DNA from: Umezawaea endophytica
GTDB taxonomy: Bacteria > Actinomycetota > Actinomycetes > Mycobacteriales > Pseudonocardiaceae
Length of the DNA: 64,000 bases
Direction of reading: 5' to 3'
NCBI RefSeq assembly: GCF_025061645.1
Contig: NZ_JANYMP010000006.1
Coordinates: 1-64,000, forward strand
Shown: positions 33,499 through 40,710 of the stretch, piece after piece
Numbering within the stretch: position 1 is the first letter of the stretch
Layout: each line of letters opens with the position of its first letter
Translations under genes and position numbers: made by a program
Notes under the pieces: generated by a model
The model's database searches: none
What the model saw: only the letters and a program-made list of their open reading frames with translations
What the model was told of the DNA's origin: nothing

Positions 33499-34677
33499 TC
33501 AGCCCCAGATCGAGGCGACCCACTCCGGGTGGTCGATGAACGGGTTCCGGTTGTGCTGGAACGTGTCGTAGATGACCTGGTTGCGGCGCTTCTCGAACGT
33601 GCTGGGCGGGTCCTGGGTGTTCCACTGCTTCAGCACGGACAGCTTGCCGATGTACGGGTTGCTGCCGTTGCCGACGCTGTTGTTGACCTCCAGGTTCGGG
33701 AAGCCGTCGGCACCCTCGTACCGGATGGCCATGTAGAAGATCATCCGGGCCACGTCGCCCTTGTCGGCGTTGCGCGGCTCCCACGAGTCGGCGTCGGTGT
33801 AGTTGCCCGGCGCCTCGGTCGACTGGGTGCCGCCGAGGTCGAAGTCCTTGTTGCCGCGGTTTGAGTTCACCGTCACGTCGGTCGGCCGCAGGTGGTGGAC
33901 GTCCGTGCCGGGGCCGGTCGCGGTGCCGAAGTCGCCGTGCGACTTGGCCCAGACGTGCTCGCGGTTCCAGTCGTCCGGGTTGCCGCCGTTGAGGCTCTTG
34001 GCCCGTGACGTGCCGGAGTACAGCAGGATCACGTTGTTGGAGTTGGCGGGGTCCTGGTCGGTCAGCTTCAGCGCGTCCCAGACCTGGTCGTAGGTGAGCT
34101 TCGTCTGCGGCGTGATGATCTGGTTCAACGACGTGCGCAGCGCCGTGCCGGACTTGCCGATCGCGTTCTTGTAGTACGTGCCGTCGTAGTCGCCGGGCGT
34201 GCCCGTCGGCGGGGTGGTGGTCGTCGTGGTCGTCGGCGGGGTCGTGCCGCCGCCCGCGAGCGCGAACGCCGTCGGCGCCGTGAGGCCCGCGTGCGAGAAG
34301 TACGCGCCGAGCGGGCCGGTGACGTCGATCCGCTCGCCCAGCAGGCTCGGGTTGGTCTTCAGACCCCACGCGGCCCGGAAGGACGCCGTGATCTGGACGT
34401 AGACCATCTTCGACGTGCTGGTCTCACCCGCCGTGTCGGCGAGGGCCAGCGCGTAGTCGGTCGGGAAGTTCGAGCGGACGACCGTGGTGGTCGCGGTGGG
34501 CTGGCCGACCACGTAGCCGCGGACCGTCGCGGAGGCGCCGGTCTGCTGGGCGATGGCCTGGGCGACGGTGAGCGGTGTGGCCGCTGTGGCGGGCGCTGCC
34601 TGCACGGCGACGGCGACGACCGCCGCCACGACGAGCAGGCCCACCGCGTTCCACCCGGTGGCACGGGATTTCAGCAC
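33499..34677 (-). CDS. secreted endonuclease I family nuclease
   Basis: 392 residues from GTG with GGGAGAGGA upstream. Residues 1-33 are a Sec signal peptide ending APATAA. Residues 35-140 form an OB-like domain of the kind found in front of secreted nucleases (VRGYVVGQPTATT). A Pro/Thr linker (GGGTTPPTTTTTTTPP) follows. The C-terminal catalytic domain (about 165-392) has DDWNREHVWAKSHGDFG, DVHHLRPTDVTVNSNRGNKD and VARMIFYMAIRYEG, the His-Arg-Asn metal-dependent active site of the endonuclease I/BsnI/NucM family. It should degrade extracellular DNA for nutrition or defence. An inverted repeat, GTGTGAT-N5-ATCACAC, and a small hairpin lie in its leader. Confidence 0.93.
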   Translation of the reverse strand: MLKSRATGWNAVGLLVVAAVVAVAVQAAPATAATPLTVAQAIAQQTGASATVRGYVVGQPTATTTVVRSNFPTDYALALADTAGETSTSKMVYVQITASFRAAWGLKTNPSLLGERIDVTGPLGAYFSHAGLTAPTAFALAGGGTTPPTTTTTTTPPTGTPGDYDGTYYKNAIGKSGTALRTSLNQIITPQTKLTYDQVWDALKLTDQDPANSNNVILLYSGTSRAKSLNGGNPDDWNREHVWAKSHGDFGTATGPGTDVHHLRPTDVTVNSNRGNKDFDLGGTQSTEAPGNYTDADSWEPRNADKGDVARMIFYMAIRYEGADGFPNLEVNNSVGNGSNPYIGKLSVLKQWNTQDPPSTFEKRRNQVIYDTFQHNRNPFIDHPEWVASIWG

Positions 34678-34737
34678 TGTGGTGTCCTCTCCCGAGGGCG
34701 TGCGCTTCCCGTGGGCAGGGATCCACGGGATAACGCG

Positions 34738-34756
34738 GTGTGATCAAACATCACAC
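34738..34756. promoter_or_regulatory. inverted repeat upstream of the endonuclease gene
   Basis: GTGTGAT (34738-34744) and ATCACAC (34750-34756) are perfect 7-bp arms around CAAAC, about 60 bp before the start codon. Closer to the gene, TCCCGTGG (34707-34714) can pair with CCACGGGA (34723-34730) in the mRNA leader. Candidate operator; the CRP-like spacing is one base too long. Confidence 0.45.
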
Positions 34757-34829
34757 GATGGGATGAAGACTGCCACGACAATCGCCACTGGCGGATGAAC
34801 GATACGGAGCAATCCGATGTCGGAGTGGC

Positions 34830-36326
34830 TCAGTCCAGGTGGCGGATGCCCGGCCACAGGGAAGCCCAGGACTCGCCGAGACCGGTGCACACCCAGACCC
34901 GGCCGCCCTGCTCCTTGTTGCGGACGCCGTGGGCGTTGTCCGTCGTCGCCACCTGCCGGACTCCACCGCGGCAGGCGCGCACGGCCCAGGCGGGCGGCTC
35001 GGTCCTCTTCGCCGGTCCCACGATCACCACGGTGGTCGCCGTCTCCGGCGGCGGCCCCCAGTCCGCGTAGCCCCGGTACCCGCTGTACACGGCGGGCAGA
35101 CCGCCGTCGGTCGCGTACCGCTCCAGCGCGGCCGCCTCGCCGAAGTTCTCGGTCAGCACCACCGCGTGCTCACGTTCGGCAGCGGGCAGCGCCCGGTAGA
35201 CGCCGGTGACGGTGTCGGTCAGCTCCGGCCAGCCGAACTGCTCGGACGTGAGCCCGTTGAGCTGCACGACCGGAATGGTCGACAGCTTGTCCAGCGGCAC
35301 GAGCGGCAGCGCCAGCGGTGCGACGAACGCCGCCGACGCGCCCAGCAGCACCCCGGCGGTGACACGACGGCCCGTCGCGCCGCGGTCGAGCCAGCCGTCC
35401 ACCACCAGGCCGCCCGCGGCCAGCAGCGCCGAGTAGGCGCCGAACAGGTAGAGCGCCGACCCGCCCGCGGCGATGAAGGCCGCCGCCAGCAGCAGGTAGG
35501 CGACCCCGAGGAAGCGGAACGCGGGCGTGCGCACGAGCCGGACCAGGCCCGCGATCCACAGCGGCGCGAGGAACGGGCTGACGTACACCAGTTGCAGCGG
35601 TACGAACGAAAGCCGGGCGCCATTGCCGCCGCGTTCGCTGAGGAGGTTCGCCATCGCGATCTGCGGCCACCCGTTCTGGGCCTGCCACCACAGGTTCGGC
35701 GCCCACAGCGCGAGCGCCAGCACCACGCCGCCGAGGAACCACGGGCTGCGCAGCAGTCCGCGCGGTCCGACGACCGCGAGGCCCACGACGAGCGCCACCG
35801 CGACCGCCGCGATCTGGTACTTGTTCAGCAGTCCCAACCCCAGCACCGCACCCGCCACCAGCAGGAGCCGCTGGTCGCCGGTGCGCAGGACGCGGACCAC
35901 CAGCCACACCAGCGCGGCGGACAGGCAGATGTCGATCGTGGTGGTGTGCAGCATGTGGCCGGGCACGAGCACCAACCCGGACACCGCCGCGGCCGACGCG
36001 GCGATGAGCTGCGCGCGCGGCCGTCCGCCCATCTCACGGGTGGTCAACGACACGAACAGCACCGTCAGCCCCGCCGCGACGGCCGCCGGAACCCTCAGCA
36101 CCACCAGCGAATCCGGCGCGATCAGGTCCATCAGCCGCGCCAGGAGCGGTGTCAGCGGCGGCTGGTCCGGATACCCCCAGGCGAGGTGGCGGCCCGCGGC
36201 CAGGAAGTACAGCTCGTCACCGTGGTAGCCGTACCCACCCGCGAGGGCGACCAGCGCGACGACCACCACCCCCGCCACCCCGTACGACAACCGCGACCGC
36301 GCAGGCGCGTCGACAACCGTGTCCAT
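34830..36326 (-). CDS. GT39/ArnT-like membrane glycosyltransferase
   Basis: 498 residues with about eleven membrane segments. The first extracytoplasmic loop carries YGYHGDELYFLAAGRHLAWGYPDQPPLTPLLARL (shown by GDELYF and PDQPPL), the acidic active-site region of GT-C glycosyltransferases of family 39/PMT_2, which use polyprenyl-phosphate sugars. A soluble C-terminal part (residues about 370-498) includes VVLTENFGEAAALERY and ends near a cysteine-containing segment. It probably glycosylates an envelope lipid or protein; the acceptor is unknown. ATG with GGAG upstream. Divergent from the DUF309 gene. Confidence 0.85.
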   Translation of the reverse strand: MDTVVDAPARSRLSYGVAGVVVVALVALAGGYGYHGDELYFLAAGRHLAWGYPDQPPLTPLLARLMDLIAPDSLVVLRVPAAVAAGLTVLFVSLTTREMGGRPRAQLIAASAAAVSGLVLVPGHMLHTTTIDICLSAALVWLVVRVLRTGDQRLLLVAGAVLGLGLLNKYQIAAVAVALVVGLAVVGPRGLLRSPWFLGGVVLALALWAPNLWWQAQNGWPQIAMANLLSERGGNGARLSFVPLQLVYVSPFLAPLWIAGLVRLVRTPAFRFLGVAYLLLAAAFIAAGGSALYLFGAYSALLAAGGLVVDGWLDRGATGRRVTAGVLLGASAAFVAPLALPLVPLDKLSTIPVVQLNGLTSEQFGWPELTDTVTGVYRALPAAEREHAVVLTENFGEAAALERYATDGGLPAVYSGYRGYADWGPPPETATTVVIVGPAKRTEPPAWAVRACRGGVRQVATTDNAHGVRNKEQGGRVWVCTGLGESWASLWPGIRHLD

Positions 36327-36447
36327 GCTCCGTGTCCCCCCTGTTGCGAAGACCCAAAGCTAGGAGTGCCAGTGGTTTTCCACGATGGGGCCGACACCAG
36401 TGCCCGTGGTGGGGCCAGCACCCCGGCGGAGTGGGAGGATCGGGGTC

Positions 36448-37065
36448 GTGGATGACGAACGCGGGGACCCGGCCTGCTGGCTGGACGCCGTCTGCCCTGA
36501 GTGCGGGCGGATCAGGGAACGTCCGGCGTCGGTGGCGTGCGAGCACTGCGGCCACGTGGACGGTCTGGTCGCCGCTCCGGCGACCACGTCCGTCCGCGAC
36601 CGCGACCCCGACGGCAGGGCCCGCAACGCCCGTCCGCGCGACGGCCTCGGCAGGCCGCTGCCCTACGGGGTGCCGGGTGTCGAGCGGCAGCCGGAAGGCG
36701 TGCCGCGCACCCCGGCCGAGTCGCTGGTGGAGGCGCAGCGCCTGCTGGACGCCGGGATGCCGTTCCACGCGCACGAGGTGCTGGAGGACGCGTGGAAGAC
36801 ATCCGACGCCCCCGAGCGGGAGCTGTGGCGCGGGCTGGCGCAGCTCGCGGTCGGGCTCACGCACGCGGCGCGGGGCAACACGACGGGCGGCGCCGCGTTG
36901 TTGCGACGGGGCGCGAAGAACGTCGCGGAGTACCGGTCGGGGCCGCCGCACGGCATCGACGTCGCAGGCCTGCACGAATGGGCGGAGGCGTTGGCGACGA
37001 CGTTGGACGGCACCACGGGGGAGATCGACCTGCCCCGGAACACCCCGCGCCTGGTAACGCGGTAG
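36448..37065 (+). CDS. DUF309 protein with N-terminal zinc ribbon
   Basis: 205 residues from GTG with GGGAGG upstream. The N-terminus has two Cys pairs, CPECGRIRERPASVACEHCG, a zinc ribbon. The C-terminal half is the DUF309 helical domain with the signature FHAHEVLEDAWK and LWRGLAQLAVGLTHAARGN. DUF309 proteins are small, all-helical and of unknown function, possibly metal-dependent through the His/Glu motif. The fusion to a zinc ribbon recurs in actinomycetes. The upstream 121 bp is shared with the divergent GT39 gene. Confidence 0.82.
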   Translation: MDDERGDPACWLDAVCPECGRIRERPASVACEHCGHVDGLVAAPATTSVRDRDPDGRARNARPRDGLGRPLPYGVPGVERQPEGVPRTPAESLVEAQRLLDAGMPFHAHEVLEDAWKTSDAPERELWRGLAQLAVGLTHAARGNTTGGAALLRRGAKNVAEYRSGPPHGIDVAGLHEWAEALATTLDGTTGEIDLPRNTPRLVTR

Positions 37066-37201
37066 AACCACCGGGAAAACCGCTCCCGGACGCCGGACTC
37101 CCGCCGTGAACAGCACTGATGCCGATTAGTCGATTACCGGAATTCCACGCGGCTTGGCCAGGGGTTGAGGATTCACGATCCGGGCCCGGAGGTCGCGAAG
37201 A

Positions 37202-37222
37202 GGAATCGGAAAAGCCGATTTC
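37202..37222. terminator. hairpin downstream of the frameshifted zinc-finger gene
   Basis: GGAATCGG (37202-37209) pairs with CCGATTTCC (to about 37223) with one bulged base around a short A-rich loop, about 50 bp past the end of the minus-strand gene at 37272. Read on the minus strand the loop becomes CTTTT. Modest stem; low confidence. Confidence 0.35.
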
Positions 37223-37271
37223 CCGAGGTCGTGACCAGCGGAGCCGCGAAACTGCGGGACGGCCGCTGGAC

Positions 37272-37572
37272 CTAGGACGGTGTCAGCGGGTGGGGCCAGA
37301 AGGTGGCGTTGGCCTGGACGACCCAGCCATCGGTGTCATGGCGTTCTGCGGCCGGGGCCCTCCACCAGCCCGAACAGCCGTTCGTGCAGGGATGGCGGCG
37401 TTCTCTCAGCACGAACCCCGTCGGACCGGGCTCTGGTTGGAGCCACACCATCTCGCCCGCTCCACCGCACAGGTCGCAGGGGCGCTGGGACCTGGCCGAT
37501 TCCGCCGCAGGTTCCACAGATGCTCCTGTCCATGGCGATTCCGGAGCCATGGCAACTCGGGCATTCGCTCAT
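37272..37572 (-). pseudogene. frameshifted small CxxCxGxG zinc-finger gene
   Basis: Two overlapping minus-strand frames make one protein. From the ATG at 37572 the first frame gives CPSCHGSG and CGTCGGIGQVPAP; the second, shifted by one base, continues PCDLCGGAGEMVWLQPEPG, then HPCTNGCSGWW to the stop at 37272. Removing one base from the GGGG run at 37479-37482 (plus strand) joins them into a single 99-residue protein with repeated DnaJ-type CxxCxGxG motifs. Such small zinc proteins are common in actinomycetes and of unknown function. The break in a homopolymer could be a sequencing error, a real inactivating indel or a slippage site. Confidence 0.7.
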
Positions 37573-37954
37573 TCGTCAATCGGATCACACCCACCGTTCG
37601 TTGTGACCCGGTGGGCCCCGGTGATCACCCGAAGGTAGTGCGGTAGAAGAGTATTGCACCGCTTTGGGATCGTTTTGAACCGAATCGCGGCGAGTCGGGA
37701 GTTTTCGTCCACGAGTTGGGCCATTCGGTTGACGTTCACCACCCCATCGGGTTCCTTTCCGCAAATGTGCGGGTCGCATTAAAACAGTGTTTTCCGCCAT
37801 GGTCTAGTGAGAGCGCTCTCAATAACCGGCGCCTCCTTGCCGGCTCACGGAGACCTGGCCCTCCAGGCCTCGAAGTTGGGCCGAATGCCCGCTTGGGGGC
37901 TTCCGCAGCCGGGTAGTGACGTGGCAGGAGTTCAGGTCACACAAGGAGGCACCA
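37573..37954. other. non-coding gap with a LacI-type operator
   Basis: This 380-bp gap has lower G+C than its surroundings (for example around 37640-37690 and 37770-37800) and no conserved reading frame. The only clear element is the palindrome at 37808-37821. Promoters for the divergent zinc-finger and small membrane protein genes must lie here, but I cannot place them. Confidence 0.5.
37808..37821. promoter_or_regulatory. second copy of the LacI-type operator
   Basis: TGAGAGCGCTCTCA, a perfect 14-bp palindrome identical to the core of the site at 10922-10939. The nearest downstream gene on the plus strand is the small membrane protein at 37955, 134 bp away; no carbohydrate gene is next to it. 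Confidence 0.65.
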
Positions 37955-38137
37955 ATGCTCGCCATCATCGCCGCGGTCTTCTTCGGGCTGGCGTTGCTGC
38001 TCGACCTCGCCGACGCGTCCATCGGATCGGTCATCACCGGCGGCACGCTGCTCACCGCGGGCCTGCTGTGCGTCGCCCTGCACCTGGCCGGTGTGGGCGC
38101 GGGCGTCAAGCGGCCCGCGTTCCGCCGTCGGCGCTGA
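37955..38137 (+). CDS. small two-helix membrane protein
   Basis: 60 residues from an ATG with a strong AAGGAGG. Two hydrophobic segments, LAIIAAVFFGLALLLDL and VITGGTLLTAGLLCVALHLAG, are joined by DASIG, and the C-terminus is basic (KRPAFRRRR). I recognise this as a recurrent tiny actinobacterial membrane protein, function unknown. It is followed 17 bases later by a methyltransferase gene, but co-function is not implied. Confidence 0.75.
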   Translation: MLAIIAAVFFGLALLLDLADASIGSVITGGTLLTAGLLCVALHLAGVGAGVKRPAFRRRR

Positions 38138-38153
38138 CGTGCACCATGTCCGC

Positions 38154-38921
38154 ATGAGCGCACTGGAGTTCGACGAGCGGACGTCCCGCCGCGTCGAGTC
38201 GACGTACCTGACGGCGGACGTGGTGCGGCAGAGGCAGGTCGTGCGGGGAACCCTGGCGCTGCGGCCGGGCGAGCGGGTGCTCGACCTCGGCAGCGGGCCG
38301 GGGTTCCTCGCCGTCGAGATGGCCGGGGAGGTGGGCGCCGACGGCGTCGTGTGCGGGATCGACCCGGCGGCGTCCATGCTGGCCATGGCCGAGCGGCGGT
38401 CGGGCGGGGCGGTGGAGTTCCGGCAGGCCGGGGCCGACCGGATCCCCTACCCCGACGGCGGTTTCGACGCCGTGGTGTCCACCCAGGTGTTCGAGTACCT
38501 GGAGGACGTGCCGGGCGCGCTGGCCGAGGTGCGGCGGGTGCTGCGCCCCGGCGGTCGGCTGCTGGTGATGGACACCGACTGGGACTCGATCGTCTGGCGG
38601 TCGCCGGACGACGCGCTGACCGAACGGGTGCTGCGCGCGTTCGAGCAGCACCTCGCCGACCCGAGGCTGCCGCGCAAGCTGCCCGCCGCGCTGACCGCCG
38701 CCGGGTTCCGCGACGTGCGGACGAGCGTGCTGCCGGTGCTGAACGTCGGCTACGCGCCGGACACGTTCAGCGAGGGTCTGCTCGCGCTGGTCGCGACGTT
38801 CGTGGTGGGGCGCGACGGGATCACCGCGGCGGAGGCCGAGGCCTGGGCCGACGGCCAGCGGGCGCTCGGGTCCGACTACTTCTTCAGCCTCAACCGCTAC
38901 CTGTTCCTGGCGACCGGCTAG
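38154..38921 (+). CDS. SAM-dependent class I methyltransferase
   Basis: 255 residues. The Rossmann-like methyltransferase core has VLDLGSGPGFLAVEMA (motif I, SAM), GIDPAASML (motif II), VEFRQAGADRIPYPDGGFDAVVS and EVRRVLRPGGRLLVMDTDW (post-III), a UbiE/arsenite-methyltransferase-like order. The C-terminal region includes a YFFSLNRYLF segment. The acceptor is a small molecule of unknown identity; there is no Cys pattern for arsenite. ATG chosen because an upstream extension is not conserved. Confidence 0.87.
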   Translation: MSALEFDERTSRRVESTYLTADVVRQRQVVRGTLALRPGERVLDLGSGPGFLAVEMAGEVGADGVVCGIDPAASMLAMAERRSGGAVEFRQAGADRIPYPDGGFDAVVSTQVFEYLEDVPGALAEVRRVLRPGGRLLVMDTDWDSIVWRSPDDALTERVLRAFEQHLADPRLPRKLPAALTAAGFRDVRTSVLPVLNVGYAPDTFSEGLLALVATFVVGRDGITAAEAEAWADGQRALGSDYFFSLNRYLFLATG

Positions 38922-38989
38922 CGGGGGCGGCACTCGTCCCCCGTGGAATCCGGTGGCCACAGCGGCCTCGGGCCACTACGTTGCCGCAG

Positions 38990-39823
38990 GTGCCCCACGG
39001 TCTATTCCACCAGCTCGAGTCCTTCTACGACGCCATCCCCCGCATCGACGCGCGGGCGGAGCAGCACGGCGCGCTGACGCTGTTCGTCCGGGACGGTGAG
39101 GGTTTCCCGTACTACGCGCGGCCTTCCGTCGACGGCGGGGAGCCGACGGCGGTCGACGTGCGCCTGGTGCGGGACCGGCAGCGGGAGCTGGGGGTCGCGG
39201 AGGCGTTCGAGTGGGTGCACGAGACCACCCCCGGACTGCTCGCCGTGCTGGAGCACCTCGGGTTCGCCGTGCTGCGCGCGCCGCTGATGGTGCTCGACAA
39301 GCCGCTGGTGGCGCCGGAGGTCGACGCCGCGTTGCGCGTGCTCGACCCGGACGCCGCCGGGTTCCTGGAGGACGTGGCGGTGGTGCAGACCGTGGCACAG
39401 CTCTCGTTCTCCACCCCCGGCACGCACAAGGGCGACACCGGGCCGAAGGACCGGGACACGCTGCTGCCGACCGTGATCCCCGTGCACGTGCCGAAGTTCC
39501 GGTACGCGCTCGCCGAGGACGCGACCGACGGCGCGGTAGCGGCGGGCATGACGCAGACGGCCGGGGCGGTGGCCGAGGTGGTCGGCGTCGGCACGCTGCC
39601 GTTCGCCAGGCGGCGCGGCCTCGGCGCGGCGATCACGGCGGTCCTGGCGCGGGACGCGCTGGACCGCGGGGCCGAGCGGGTGTTCCTGTCGGCGGGCAGC
39701 GAGGACATCGCGCGGGTGTACGAGCGGGTCGGGTTCCGCCGGATCGGCACGGCCTGCGTCGCCGAGGCGGAAGCCGGGAACGCGGGCCCCGTGAACGCGG
39801 AAGCCGGGAACGGCGCCGCCTGA
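38990..39823 (+). CDS. GNAT-family N-acetyltransferase with N-terminal extension
   Basis: 277 residues from GTG (a TTG three codons upstream is an alternative). The N-terminal 110 residues (GLFHQLESFYDAIPRIDARAE, then EAFEWVHETTPGLLAVLEHLG) form a mixed alpha/beta domain. The C-terminal GNAT domain has the acetyl-CoA-binding VGVGTLPFARRRGLGAAITAVLARDALDRGAE (split at RRRGLGAA) and ends with VYERVGFRRIGTA. This two-part plan is common in actinobacterial GNAT proteins whose substrate is not known. The C-terminal 15 residues repeat EAGNxGP, a short internal duplication. Confidence 0.85.
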   Translation: MPHGLFHQLESFYDAIPRIDARAEQHGALTLFVRDGEGFPYYARPSVDGGEPTAVDVRLVRDRQRELGVAEAFEWVHETTPGLLAVLEHLGFAVLRAPLMVLDKPLVAPEVDAALRVLDPDAAGFLEDVAVVQTVAQLSFSTPGTHKGDTGPKDRDTLLPTVIPVHVPKFRYALAEDATDGAVAAGMTQTAGAVAEVVGVGTLPFARRRGLGAAITAVLARDALDRGAERVFLSAGSEDIARVYERVGFRRIGTACVAEAEAGNAGPVNAEAGNGAA

Positions 39824-39903
39824 CCGGGCGGGTCACCCCCGCGACGGGCACTTTTCCGGGCGCTTCGCGGGAATGTTCGCGCCCACGGCATTAAGCTGCC
39901 CGC

Positions 39904-40710
39904 GTGATCAGGGTGCTGAAGGACTTCTCCACCGGTGTCGGGCTGCTCGCGAAGGGCTTCGGCCTGGTGTTCCGGTCGCCGAAGCTGCTGCTGATCGGCG
40001 CGATCCCGGCGGTGATCAGCTCGGCGCTGCTGATCGGCAGCCTGGTGCTGCTGGCGACGAACATCAACGGCATCGCCGAGTGGGCCACGCCGTTCGCCGA
40101 CGACTGGAGCGAGACCGTCCGCACGGTGACCCGCGTCGCGGCGGGGATCTCGATGCTCGGCGCGTTCCTGGCGGTCAGCATGCTCGCGTTCACCGCGATC
40201 ACGATCGTCATCGGCGGCCCGTTCTACGAGCACATCGCCGAGACGATCGAGGACACCGAGCTGGGCGGTGTGCCGGACGCCGAGCAGGTGCCGTGGTGGC
40301 GGTCCGCGCTCAACGGCGTCCGCGACGCGGTGCTGCTGATCGGGCTCGCGATCCTGTTCGCCGTCCCCCTGTTCGCGGCCGGGTTCATCCCCGTGGTCGG
40401 GCAGACGGTCGTGCCGGTGATCGCCGTCTGCGTCAACGGGTGGCTGCTCGGGATCGAGCTGACCGGCATCCCGTTCACCCGGCGCGGCAAGACGTTGAAG
40501 GAGCGCCGCGCGATGCTGCGGACCAAGCGCGCGACCGCGCTGGGCTTCGCCGTGCCGTCGTACCTGCTGTGCCTGATCCCGTTGGCGGCCATCGTGGTCA
40601 TGCCCGCGGCGATGGCGGGCGGCACGGTCCTCGCGCACCGCCTCATCACCGGCCAACCCGGCCGCGTCCCCGCCTACCAGCCCTACCGGAACGGCACCCA
40701 GGCGAGCTGA
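39904..40710 (+). CDS. EI24/CysZ-like membrane protein
   Basis: 268 residues with five or six membrane segments. It begins IRVLKDFSTGVGLLAKGFGLVFRSPKLL, and shows GGPFYEHIAETIEDTELG in the cytoplasmic loop, features of the EI24 family (CysZ sulfate transport-related and yeast/animal EI24). Members in actinomycetes are of uncertain function; sulfate permeation is possible. ATG start; the end overlaps the convergent beta-propeller gene by 28 bp. Confidence 0.85.
   Translation: MIRVLKDFSTGVGLLAKGFGLVFRSPKLLLIGAIPAVISSALLIGSLVLLATNINGIAEWATPFADDWSETVRTVTRVAAGISMLGAFLAVSMLAFTAITIVIGGPFYEHIAETIEDTELGGVPDAEQVPWWRSALNGVRDAVLLIGLAILFAVPLFAAGFIPVVGQTVVPVIAVCVNGWLLGIELTGIPFTRRGKTLKERRAMLRTKRATALGFAVPSYLLCLIPLAAIVVMPAAMAGGTVLAHRLITGQPGRVPAYQPYRNGTQAS

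Noticed and set aside
34738-34756. CRP-binding site upstream of the endonuclease gene
   Set aside because: TGTGA and TCACA halves are separated by seven bases, not six. I kept it only as an unnamed inverted repeat.
37119-37646. Plus-strand 175-residue frame in the 37 kb gap
   Set aside because: No motif or ribosome site. The minus strand shows repeated CxxCxGxG motifs in the same interval.
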